DNA of 64,000 bases, taken from contig JAANYP010007127.1 in NCBI GenBank assembly GCA_020465985.1, forward strand, positions 124,001-188,000. The letters run 5' to 3'. A model generated the notes under the pieces. That model was not told the origin of the DNA and did no database searches. It worked only from the letters and a program-made list of their open reading frames with translations. Source of the DNA: Centrapalus pauciflorus (lineage: Eukaryota > Streptophyta > Magnoliopsida > Asterales > Asteraceae). Position numbers and translations under genes: made by a program. Within the stretch, counting starts at the first letter, position 1, and each line of letters starts with the position of its first letter. Below are positions 12,253-21,463 of the stretch, piece by piece.

Positions 12253-12760
12253 ACTTTGGTATCATGCTTATGGAGATCTTGAATTGGTGGCTAACACGGA
12301 TTCAGACTATGGAGGGTGTAGCTTGAACAGAAAGTCAACGACGGGTGGTTGTCAGTTCCTTGGAGGGAGACTAGTCTCTTGGCAATGCAAGAAACAGACT
12401 TCGATAGCCGTATCAACGTGCGAGGCCGAGTATGTAGCTGTGGGTAGTTGCTGTTCACAAGTTCTGTGGATTCAACAACAATTACGGGATTACGGTTTGA
12501 CTTATACTCATACTCCCATTAGGATAGACATTGAGTCAACTATTGCCATAACAAATAATTCGGATAAGCACAGTAAGACTGAGCACATAGACATAAGACA
12601 TAACTTTATTCGTGACTGTGCTGAGAAAAACTTGATTAAATTGCTAAAGGTTCCAACGGAAGACAACCATGCGGATCTTTTCACAAAAGCATTTGATAGA
12701 TCATGCTTTGACTTGTTATTCCAACTTAATGGCATGCGTAATCCGGAGTCACCTGACCTC
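12250..12760 (+). pseudogene. Copia-1 RNase H, nearly open
   Basis: The RNase H domain degrades the RNA strand of the RNA/DNA hybrid. TDSDYGG carries the first acidic residue, STCEAEYVA the second, and RIDIEST the third (usually D-N-Q-S in relatives), followed by HIDIRHNF. The C-terminal signature HADLFTKAFD lies near 12667-12700. The frame is open for about 170 codons because the junction with the gypsy LTR falls just upstream. It has no start of its own and is a fragment of the polyprotein. Confidence 0.85.
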
Positions 12761-13247
12761 AGTACATTTTTCTTTTTTTTTTTTTCTAAATTTTTAAGTT
12801 TTTAGTTTATCTTATTAGTTGCTTTACTTAAAAGTGAAAAACAAAAGAAAAAAGAAAAACCATAATAAATTTCAAAAAAAGAGAATGTTGAAAAATGAGA
12901 GTAGTCTTAGTGTCTTTGGTACAAAGTGACGAAATTTAGCACTATTTAACAAACTTTAAGTGTTAAACTTTCACGCATAATGCACCATAAAATCTAAGTG
13001 ACATACATATTGTTGTCTGATATGTTGGTAGGCATAATTCATGAAGGAACTCCTAATAGCTAATAAAATAATGAAGAAAATGTTAGATGTGTAACTAACT
13101 TAGATGTATGACCAAAAGGTCTTAATTTCTATGTTAGAGACATACAGACAATGTCTATGATTGAGGTATGCAAATTTATCTGGGGGATGTATAGCATCAT
13201 AAAAATACATCTTAAACAAAGAATGGAAAAGTTTCGTAAAGAAAAGG

Positions 13248-13307
13248 AAGACAAGACAAGTCGCTTTGTTGTACGTGAGTACATACCTGTCACCGCTATT
13301 TTGACTT
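13248..13307 (+). ncRNA. Structured RNA module 1 of Copia-1 (GNRA hairpin in an outer stem)
   Basis: Outer arms AAGACAAGACA (13248-13258) and TATTTTGACTT (13297-13307) pair with two mismatches. After 11 unpaired bases an inner perfect stem TGTAC/GTACA encloses tetraloop GTGA (13270-13283). Thirteen bases separate it from the 3' arm. The same 11/13 spacing is found in modules of Copia-2 and Copia-3. The structure was derived by hand; transcription and folding are inferred. Confidence 0.6.
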
Positions 13308-13312
13308 AAACT

Positions 13313-13368
13313 AGCAAGATAAGTTTCTTTGTTGTACGTGAGTACAGACCTGTCACCGCTGTCTTGCT
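13313..13368 (+). ncRNA. Structured RNA module 2 of Copia-1
   Basis: Outer arms AGCAAGATA (13313-13321) and TGTCTTGCT (13360-13368) pair over all nine positions with one T-G wobble. The inner stem TGTAC/GTACA with tetraloop GTGA is at 13333-13346. Loop lengths are again 11 and 13. The outer stem sequence differs entirely from module 1 while the inner module is the same. Confidence 0.65.
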
Positions 13369-14364
13369 CACATAAGAGGAACTCTAAGACAAACTAAGAC
13401 ACTCTGCCTTGATCATAGAAGTATATCTAAGTATAGGACACGTAAGGTAGTTTCTTGATAAATAAAAAGGCCAAAGGAAATTCAAAAGTGTTGAATGACT
13501 AAAAAGAAAAACATACCAACAATCAACTTGAAGTGGACGTTACGACAAACAATCAAAGGAATCAAAATTCCTAAGTGTGAAAGTACAATACTGAAAGTGC
13601 GTTTGACACAGCTATCTGATTGAAAATTCTTTGACTCTCTCGCAAAAATATTCAGTTAGTATGTTTTTGTCTTTAAATTATTGCAAATTCATTTCTTTTT
13701 AGTTAATTTTATTTTACCTTATTTTATATTATTTCAATTTTTAAATAAATAGGGTCGAGGTCATTTACTAGGATACATTTTAAGTTGGAGAAACAAATTT
13801 GGTGATAATCTGTATGCTTACTATGAAGTGGTTTCACAAAGTTGAAAAAGTTCCGTCAAATGAAAAAGTTGGATTTTGTTCAAGAATTTTCAATATTTTC
13901 ATTTAAGTTCGAAACTAGTATAAGTTCGAAGTCAGAAAAACTTAAGGTAAGTTCAAAGCACAGTCGATATAAATAGGTCATCAGTGTTCATTCAATGCAC
14001 CTACTCTCGAATTTATTCCTCACGAACATATTTGGTGATCTCGAACTTAACTTCAAACTTGTCGTTACATCGAATTAGTGCCTGTTCCTCGGAGATTCAC
14101 TCATACTCTCGAACATACACACATACTTAGTCATTTTTCATCAACAATCACTAAGTAAGTGTTATTTGAGACTGTTAAGGGCGTAAAAATCATAAATTTT
14201 GAGTTTAAAATAACTAAAATCTACGTGGCTTAAATCACTAAGTTTTAGGTTATGAGACTTAAAATTATTCCTGAATAAACTTGATTAGAACCTATTAGGA
14301 CTAGATTCATTAGTTATTCGTGTCTAAAAAGGTTTAACTCATGAGATTGAAGTTTAAAATGACG

Positions 14365-14607
14365 ACTTCGAACTTGTTCTAAGGACTTCGAACTTGTTCA
14401 TCATGTCTCGAACTTGTCAGGTCATTGAACATAATGAAAATATATACATGTTCGAAGACAGACATGTTTGAATGAGTTTCTCGAATTTAAATAAGTTTGA
14501 AGGTCATCTGACTGTTCGAACTTAAGTAAGTTCGAAGACACTATTTATACGAATTTTAGTAAGTTCGAAGGTAATTAAGTTCGTTCGAACTTAATCAAGT
14601 TCGAATA
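14365..14607 (+). promoter_or_regulatory. TTCGAA-type motif array upstream of Copia-1 ORF3
   Basis: More than a dozen TTCGAA or TCGAAC words, most within TTCGAACTTGTT or AAGTTCGAAG contexts on both strands. A similar array occurs in the Copia-2 leader (21110-21420) and, with TTCGAATCTA, in gypsy LTRs. Function is unknown, and the motifs are not spaced like heat-shock elements. Confidence 0.5.
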
Positions 14608-14676
14608 ACTTAAAATTTTTCCAAACTTGATTTTTAACATTTTAAATGTTTGTTGTATGTGTAGGAATAGCTGATC

Positions 14677-17330
14677 TTGTTTTTTCACAACAAGCACAAT
14701 ATGATATTGACCGTAGATCACCATGCCGCTGAAGCTCAGCGATACCGGCAGATGTTGGAGTTTCTGACTCAATCAAGGGTCGCGTACGCACTGAGGCATA
14801 ATCCTACTATCATTCTGCCATATATTCGCCAGTTCTGGCAATCATTGCATGTCGATAGCTCAGTAGTTCCTCCGCTCTTGAGGGATACAGCCAGCAGCCA
14901 ACCGATTTCGTTTACAGCTGATAATCTTAGGACAATTCTACAATTGGGCTCTATTAATCAAGAAGATGGCCCTATTGATTTCCCGGCACCCATAAGGCAA
15001 GCGGCCTATCAAGGAATGAGATATGCTTAGGATATAACTAAGGCTTCATATGTAAAAAGTGGCGTCATCAGCCAATGAAGATATCTCATGCATGTCATAA
15101 TGGTGTGCTTTGCACCGAAGAAAGCTGGATTTGACACTATGATATCCAAGCTACAGCCTGGAATGATCTCGTTGATCTATAATAAGCCTTATAGTTTCTC
15201 AAGCTTGTTCTTTGGTAAATTTGTCAGATCACGCCCCTGCGAGAGTAAGATTTTTAATGTATCCGCGATTTATAATGATGATAATAAGGCTTTTTTTGCC
15301 CAATCTTCCCCAGCTGCCAGAGCAAGTTGTAGTGGCAGCTATGGATAAGAGAATTTTTGCGGATTGCCAATCGCATAATTCAAGGAGATCCGAGCAGGTG
15401 AGGCTTTAAATAACTCCACTATTCGGAGGCATCATCGATCTAGATTTTGTGGCCCCAGATGCTGAACAATGGGATGTTGATGCACCACAACAGCAGGTAC
15501 CGGCTCAGCAAGCACCGGTTGCTCAGGAAGTTCCACCTCCACAAAGACGACAGCGGCAACTAAGGCGTCTACATCGGATCCACAGGCTGCCCGAGATTAC
15601 AGACGTTGGAAGAGATCTTTGCACACGGCCAGGAAGCTTAGGAAAACATAGCTGAGCAGCTCATTAATGACATTTTGGAACAACCTACTGAAATAGGAGT
15701 CATTTTAAAGGATATTGAAGACTACCAGCCGGAGCAAGTAGAAGGGGCTATAGAGTCGACCACTGATTCAGAATCACATTCAGAGTCTAAAGAAGTCTTA
15801 AGGGAAGCTGCCAGTCCATCAACAACGTTTGAAACACATGGCTCTCGACTGGTTGTACGCCATCGGAAGATGACTCGTCCTATTTCCAGTCTTCGAGATG
15901 AAGATGAAGAAGACGAAGATTTTGTTTTGGAAGAAGAGGCATTGGTGACTAGGCAACAAAGAGCCAAGCGCCAAGGTCTAGCTCGAGAAGCTCCATCAAC
16001 CTCAACCGCCGCTCCATCCGCCACAACAACCACTCCATCCACATCAACAACCGCTCCATCATCATCGACTACATTTGCGTCCTCATCCACCACCACAGAT
16101 TCTCAATCATTCAATAACTAATAACAAAATTCGATCTCCAAACTGTCCAACTCTTTCAGCTATCGAAAGCCATAAGTGAGCTACAGCAGCACAACACACA
16201 ACTTGATCTATACAATGCAGAATTGCATAAGACGGTAGCGATCAACAAGAACAGACAACTACACTATGTGGCCTCCTGTAACAGATTTTGAAAAATCGTG
16301 TTGCACATGGGGAGAGTAGTTGTAGAGATGATCAGTTGAGGGGAAGTAGGAAAGATGATGAAGGAAGTGAGCCCGACGCTCAACAGGAAGAAAGTGAGCA
16401 AGCAGACTTACGAAACAGACTCCTCAGCAAGCTACATTACAGGAAGAGTCAGGTTCGTCTTCTGGAGATGAGAAAGATAAAGGCAAGGCTCTCGAAGCTA
16501 CAGAATCCGTCCAAGACGATATGATTGGAGTCTTGACCGATTTAGAAGAAAAGGTAATGTTTCATTTCGAAGATTTCGTTGATCAGGAGGAACTTGAAGA
16601 AGAAGATTGGAAATCAGACGATGAAGTATTAGAAGATGAAGATGATAATGTTGATGAAGTATTCATTCAAAAGCAGCCTGTCACGGAGCTATATGAGAAC
16701 GAGAATCAGAATCTGATAGGCATTGATATGTTGAAATTCGTAGATAATGACGGATCAGAATCTTATACAACTAACAGGGAGCTGTCCAAAGAGGAGAAAA
16801 GGAGATTATGGTTTAAGAAGGCAGAGAAGAAGACCAACTTGGTAGTAAAGGAGAAAATGAAGCTCCCGACTCTGGGAAGTTAACAGGTGGAATTCTAAGC
16901 TGGTTCTATGACAGAGAACTGCAGATTTTGTTCAGAAAACAAGAGATGGACTACAGTACTTGAGAAGAACGCTCAAAGACTTCAATTTTAATGCCAAAAT
17001 GTGAAGTTAAAGAAAAGGCCTGGAAAGATTTGATAAACCTAGGATATGATCCATATGCTGAAGATGTTGCTAAGATTATCAGAAGGGGGGTCAATTTGGA
17101 AGGTTCGAAAGGCTTTAGCCAAGATATGGTAAAAGAGTGGTAGATCAAAAAACAATATCCTCTTACTGGGAGACCATGGGCTAAGATGGTTTACAAACCA
17201 GTCAGATGCTTGAAGAAGGTTCCGTTAAAGACAATGCCACGGGATATCCTAAAGAATATGAAGTGGTGATACGTCGACGATGAAACAGCTGAAGCCATAA
17301 TGGAGGATGAAGACGAGAAGATCATTTTGT
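14677..17330 (+). pseudogene. Copia-1 ORF3 (accessory ORF after pol), broken
   Basis: An uncharacterised retroelement ORF in the env position of SIRE-like copia elements. The N-terminal domain is open for 117 codons (14677-15030): LEFLTQSRVAYAL, then PTIILPYIRQFWQSL and ISFTADNLRTILQLG. Pieces of it continue to about 15400, including a segment like FLMYPRF in another frame (about 15250). A proline/glutamine stretch (15449-15560), an acidic then Thr/Ser/Pro-rich region (15675-16120), a coiled-coil-like part (about 16140-16290) and an acidic part (16521-16720) follow. The conserved C-terminal domain lies at about 16790-17330 in several frames (SWFYDRE, then TGRPWAKMVYKPVRCLKK). No membrane segment is evident. 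Multiple frameshifts make it non-functional. Confidence 0.7.
15928..16560 (+). repeat. First copy of an intra-ORF3 duplication
   Basis: This stretch, from GAGGCATTGGTGACTAGG to the acidic segment ending near 16560, recurs at about 17333-17985 with roughly 85-90 percent similarity by eye. The second copy follows the ORF3 C-terminal domain. The junction near 17325 joins similar GAAGACGAGAAGATC and GAAGACGAAGATTTTG sequences, consistent with unequal or template-switch recombination between elements. Confidence 0.75.
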
Positions 17331-17332
17331 TT

Positions 17333-17985
17333 TTGAAGAAGAGGCATTGGTGACTAGGCAACAAAGATTGAGGCGCCAACGTCTAGCTCGAGTAGCTCCA
17401 TCCACCTCCACCACTGCTCCATCCGTCACAACAAACAACTCCATCCACATCAACAACCGCTCCATCATCATCGACTGCAGTTGCGTTCTCATCCACCGCC
17501 ACAGATTCTCAACCATTCAATCAACTAAAAACAAAAGTTGATCTGCAAACAGTCCAACTCTTTCAGCTATCGAAAGCCGTAAGTGAGCTACAACAGCAGA
17601 ATACACAGCTTGATCTAAACAACGCAGAATTGCGTAAGACTATAGCGGATCAACAAGAACAGATAACTACACTACGTGGCCTCCTTGAGCAGATTTTGAA
17701 AGATCGTGCTGCTCAGGGGGAGAGTAGTTGTAGAGATGATCAGTTGAGGGGAAGTAGGAGAGATGATGAAGGAAGTAACCCGGCGCTCAATAGAAAGAAA
17801 ATGAGCTAGTAGATCCTACAAAACACACTGCTCAGCAAGCTACATTACAGGGAGAGTCAGGTTCGTCTTCTGGAGCAGAGAAAGATAAAGGCAAGGCTCT
17901 CGAATATACAGAATCCGTCCAAGATGATATGATTGGAGCCTTGGCCGATTTAGAAGAAGAGTTAATGTTTGATTTTGAAGAATTC
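17333..17985 (+). pseudogene. Second, duplicated ORF3 middle segment of Copia-1
   Basis: Repeats the Ser/Thr/Pro-rich, coiled-coil and acidic middle of ORF3 (compare 15928-16560). It retains bases lost in the first copy, for example CAACAAGAACAG after GCGGAT. It is interrupted by an inverted solo LTR after GAAGAATTC (17985) and continues at 18640-18690 (GTTGATCAGGAGG-like sequence) until it meets an inverted copia fragment. Confidence 0.7.
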
Positions 17986-18639
17986 TGTAAGGTCTACCAC
18001 TACTAGATCTATCTAGACGCGGATCCGTGAACGAGTGCGGAATCCTCGTTAACGGTTAGACGGACAACTCTCAACTACGAAACACGGAGACTATCAGAGG
18101 CTGAACGAACGACTGACGAACGATCCTATAAACTGATTCTCTCCGAAACGGACCTAAAGCTGATGATAAACTCGAGATCGCCTTAAGCTTAATTCCTCAC
18201 GAATTCTGCTAAAAGTCTGCTAATGACTCGAGTCTATCCCTAATTATAGACCCTGATACGAGTCTGATGTGGGCCAAACTCGAATCTAGCCCAAGGCCCA
18301 TTCGAGTCTGTCCACAATGACATTCTCGAATCTGGGCACATTCGAATCTAAGGCAACATTCGAATCTATCACAGATTCGAATGTCTACCCTTATATAATT
18401 CGAATCTAGCCAAAACACTTCAACACCTAAGTGTTGAAACCTATGTTTTTACTTATGCTTGAATTAATCTTTGATCTTTATGTTTGAACTTCTTGTAATA
18501 CGTTACATCAAGTTCAAACATACAATCAATTACCATTAAACATATATAACACATATATCAAGCACCAAAATGTTGAATATTACCTAAACCACAATGTTAG
18601 ATCGATTAGACTGCTATCGTCACACAAGGTGTACCAACA
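17986..18639 (-). mobile_element. Solo copia LTR, inverted, inside Copia-1 ORF3
   Basis: On the minus strand it runs from TGTTGGTACACC to GACCTTACA and is 654 bp long. It is related to the Copia-2, -4, -5 and -6 LTRs, sharing GTGTGACGATAGCAGTC near its start and GGATTCCGCACTCGTT near its end. The flanks are AATTC (17981-17985) and ATTTC (18640-18644), an imperfect 5-bp target duplication with one change. Flanking ORF3 sequence is otherwise continuous, so it arose by LTR-LTR recombination of a full insertion. Confidence 0.85.
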
Positions 18640-18690
18640 ATTTCATTGATCAGGAGGAACTTGAAGAATGAGAGTTCATACTTGAGGATG

Positions 18691-18884
18691 TAGTATCCAC
18701 TTTACCTCTAAAAAATATATTGCTCATAAGAAAATAAGTAAGAGTATCATACCAGGCTCTTGGGGCTTGTATCAGACCATAGAGTTCTTTGTCTAACTTA
18801 TAGACAAAACCTGGATGTTGTTCGTTTTCAAAACCTGGAGGCTGCTTAACATATACCTCTTCTTGCAGCTTTCCATTCAAAAAT
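18691..18884 (-). pseudogene. Inverted copia reverse-transcriptase fragment
   Basis: On the minus strand it reads FLNGKLQEEVYVKQPPGFE, then YGLIQAPRAWYDTL and ends at RGKVDTT, a classic copia RT stretch of about 64 residues. It differs clearly from the Copia-1/2 RT (there FLYGKVKELVYVEQ), so it belongs to another copia lineage. The right end is cut by an inverted LTR at 18885. The left end joins the Copia-1 ORF3 remnant over a short shared GTAGTA. Confidence 0.85.
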
Positions 18885-19217
18885 TGTAGGTCCCGAATAA
18901 TCAAGCAAACAAACAAATCATGCAATATATAATAAGGATTACGAACGAGAATAATAATAATAATAGCCGAGTATATTAAACCTTGAACAAAAAACAAAGG
19001 TTATAATTTCTCGAAGACCGACGGCTACACACACCAAACACCTTCAATTGACATTTGTATGTTTTCTATAAACCCCTAATTAACCCTTTAAATAATAAAC
19101 CTAATGAGGCCAAAGCCCATGGGTTAAACTATTAAAACCCGCACTTAAATTACCTATGAACTATTAAATAAATACAATTAAACTCTCGGACTTGATTACA
19201 ATTAATAAGGTCTAACA
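18885..19217 (-). repeat. Inverted 333-bp copia-type LTR
   Basis: On the minus strand it starts TGTTAGACCTTATTAATTG and ends GGGACCTACA. A polypurine tract AAAGGGGGAGA lies directly before it (18219 to 19229 side, see next entry), so it is a 3' LTR whose internal region extends to the right. It is shorter than and unrelated by eye to the 580-650 bp copia LTRs of this window. Confidence 0.7.
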
Positions 19218-19229
19218 ATCTCCCCCTTT
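19218..19229 (-). promoter_or_regulatory. Polypurine tract of the inverted copia element
   Basis: The minus strand reads AAAGGGGGAGAT immediately upstream of the LTR start, the site where plus-strand DNA synthesis is primed. Confidence 0.7.
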
Positions 19230-20273
19230 GTGATCAAGTCTGGTTTTTTCAAAATAAGCTTGATCTTCTGATGAATAATATCCCTTATGAATGATCTTCT
19301 CTTTCAATAACGACTTACTGATTTTTCTTAATAGCGAAAACCTTCAACTGATGTGAACATGATCTTCAGCTTTGATAAGACTCTTCAGTCGAACTTGGCA
19401 ATGAACTTTGTCACTTTGAGAATCACAAGACTTTAACTTTAACACAAGCTTAAGATAGATTATACAATGATTTTTTTCTGTCAGCTTTAGTCTAGAATTC
19501 CCTTGAATCTATTGAACTTTTAAACTTTGACTTTCTCTGATATCTTCACCTTTAACTCTGTTCTCTCCCGCTTGATAATTTAACCAAGCACAAATTTTCT
19601 TTAGATGAGCTTTCTTTCTGGTTGAAACTTACCTTTCTTTTCTCTTTCCTTTCTCCCACTGACTTCTTTAGTTCATGCTTTCTTTGAGCCTTTAGTGTTC
19701 TCCCCCTTAACACATAAACTTAATCTCCCCCTCATGATGATTAAGAGAATCTTGATTATCATGTAAACCTCCTAGATATTGTTGGCAAGATGCTTACTCC
19801 CCCTTGAAATATGAACACCTGCTCTTCATCATCACAAATAGTCATTAGGCTTTGCAACCTGTGACATTGAAATAAGAATTATAGGGAAAAATAACAACCA
19901 GGGCCAGTTAGGTTTCCTTTTAGCATAATAGTTATGAACTATACGTTCAGTTCTGGCTTGATGTTAACATTGATAGGATTTCCAACTAATCATTGTGAAA
20001 TACTTATATTAAGCACCGCTAAAGTTGTTCTGGCTTTGTCACTTTAGACAAGTATTAGATGTCACAAAGACATGACTCAATAAGTGTCCTAGGTAGTGTA
20101 TAAAAATTAAGCTCTAGACACATTGTGCAGTCAAATGAAGTTTGGAGACCGGAGCGTATGTATTCTTATTTCAATATCAATTAACTCCGAATGAAAAATC
20201 GATAGATTATGTGGTATTCCTTCGTGAGAAATGAACCTAGGGAAGAGTTAGGAACAGGAACAAGGAGAAGCGA
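19230..20273 (-). other. AT-rich internal remnant of the inverted copia element, non-coding
   Basis: No credible frame on either strand. The minus strand carries three more polypurine-like tracts (about 19700-19708, 19724-19732, 19797-19804), each reading AAGGGGGAG or GAGGGGGAG. This suggests the 3' non-coding region of a SIRE-like element. The block from about 19806 to 20273 is not recognised. The right end is cut by the Copia-2 5' LTR. Confidence 0.45.
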
Positions 20274-20867
20274 TGTTAGCGCATCCTGTGTGACGATAGT
20301 AGTCTAAGTGTAGATAATGTTTTGTAATAGTTCAAGTCTTCGTAATTGCAAGTTAATTCATATGCTTAATATATGTTTGATATTGATTGTATATATGTTT
20401 GAACTTTTTTGTGATTGATGTTTACTTACGTTCAAAGATAAGTTCAAACATAAGTTCAAATATAAGTTCAAACATAAGTTCTAGAACAAGTTCAAAGATA
20501 AGTTCTAGAATAAGTTCAAAGCCAAGATTCGAACTTAATGGTGGACAAGTTCGTGGGCTTGGGGCTTCTCGAACTTGTCCATGCTAGGTTCGAAATTTAT
20601 GGTTATAATTAAGGGTTAATCAGTTTTGATTAAAAATCTTTGAAGAAATCAGTGTTCAAGGCAATTACGAACCTGTGAGTGTTTGCAGAGTATTTTCAGA
20701 GAGTTCTTGGAGAGAATCACATGTCGGTACGTTCGTCGTTTACGTCTATCATCGTGTTGGTCTCCGTGTTTCGTGTGAGTGATCAATACGTTAAACCCCT
20801 AACAAGGATTCCGCACTCGTTGGACGGTGTCGCGTCAAGATTGGATCCGTAGGTAGGTGACCTTACA
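20274..20867 (+). repeat. Copia-2 5' LTR
   Basis: 594 bp, TGTTAGCGCATCC to GACCTTACA. It contains eight tandem 12-bp units (20429-20524). The distal part GGATTCCGCACTCGTTGGAC is shared with all other copia LTRs in the window. Confidence 0.9.
20429..20524 (+). repeat. Eight tandem 12-bp units in the Copia-2 5' LTR
   Basis: Units of the form AGTTCAAA(C/G/T)ATA in perfect 12-bp register. Two units carry AGTTCTAGAA instead. The 3' LTR has six units (29806-29877) and the Copia-5 LTR five (61137-61196), so copy number varies. Confidence 0.85.
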
Positions 20868-20869
20868 AG

Positions 20870-20881
20870 TGGTATCAGAGC
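20870..20881 (+). promoter_or_regulatory. Primer-binding site, initiator-Met tRNA (Copia-2)
   Basis: TGGTATCAGAGC starts two bases after the LTR, the usual match to plant initiator methionine tRNA. Confidence 0.9.
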
Positions 20882-21463
20882 CATAAGGGTGTTCGTCGTG
20901 TTCTTCGCGTTCATCTTAAACGTTCTTGGTTTCTTGGCGTTTTAGACTGAAAAATCACATTTTTTTTTCGAGTTATACAAGCAAAGTAACGGACAAAAAC
21001 TCATATTGGTTCACTTTTTCAGTCGAAATCATTGTTTTTAACCTTAAAAACATTGGTTTAATCTGAGAACTTGAGAAAATCGAGTTTTTGGCCGTTTCTC
21101 AAACTCGCGGCGCTCGAACATAGGGGGTATTAGGGTTCACTCGAACTTGTTAGAAATACGCTCCTCTCGATCTTAATTTAGGGCTTCCTTTGAATTTGGT
21201 AGAAATTCAAATTTTATATCATCGAATTTGTCAGATTTCGAACTTGTCAGAAAATTAAGTACTATTCGAACTTGTCAGTCGTTCGAACTTGTCAGAGTTT
21301 TTCGAACTTGCTATCAGTCGAACTTGTTGATTTCGAACTTATATAAATTCAAATTTAATTTCAAACGAATTTAATATTAAATTAATTAAAACTTACCTAA
21401 GTTCGAAGGAGTTTATATTAAATTTGTTTTAAATTAAGTTATTTAAGGTCGAAAACAAAAAGT
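20882..21463 (+). other. Copia-2 leader with TTCGAACTTGTC repeats
   Basis: Untranslated leader between the primer-binding site and gag. From about 21110 it contains at least seven CGAACTTGTC/T words, some as TTCGAACTTGTCAG. The Copia-4 leader (32225-32410) has an analogous series with ACGAACTTGTC, and the Copia-5 leader a degraded one. Confidence 0.6.

Larger units (their letters stand above)
12761..14676 (+). other. Copia-1 conserved non-coding block between pol and ORF3
   Basis: No reading frame. The part from about 12900 to 13640 aligns by eye with 26390-27230 of Copia-2 and 30960-31408 of Copia-3, including AGTGTTAAACTTTCACGCATAA-type sequence and the tandem hairpin modules at 13248-13368. 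Conservation of non-coding sequence across three copies marks it as a cis-acting part of the family. The distal part (14365-14607) is an array of TTCGAA motifs before ORF3. Confidence 0.75.
1..18690 (+). mobile_element. Copia-1: SIRE/Maximus-like Ty1-copia element, partial and interrupted
   Basis: The element enters from beyond the left edge, so its 5' LTR and gag are not seen. Collinearity with Copia-2 (20274-30219) fixes the order: integrase 1-1109, RT 9040-10469, RNase H 12250-12760, conserved non-coding block 12761-14676 and ORF3 14677-17985 plus 18640-18690. It is split by Gypsy-1 (1110-9039), a truncated gypsy LTR (10470-12252) and an inverted solo copia LTR (17986-18639). Its 3' LTR is missing, since the ORF3 remnant abuts an inverted fragment of another copia. 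Stops and frameshifts run throughout, so it is a dead copy. Confidence 0.85.

Noticed and set aside
15722..16096. Valine/aspartate/serine-rich minus-strand frame opposite ORF3
   Set aside because: Mirror of the low-complexity Thr/Ser/Pro-coding strand. Codon-triplet repeats open frames on both strands.
19230..20273. Possible host gene in the only long stretch without pol similarity
   Set aside because: No frame of useful length, no splice-like gene structure, and several retroelement purine tracts.
20429..20524. Short regular repeats that could suggest a CRISPR array
   Set aside because: Contiguous 12-bp units without spacers, inside an LTR of a plant retrotransposon.
20387..20587. Frame with ISSN/ISSK tetrapeptide repeats
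   Set aside because: Direct product of the 12-bp LTR repeats; the register is accidental.
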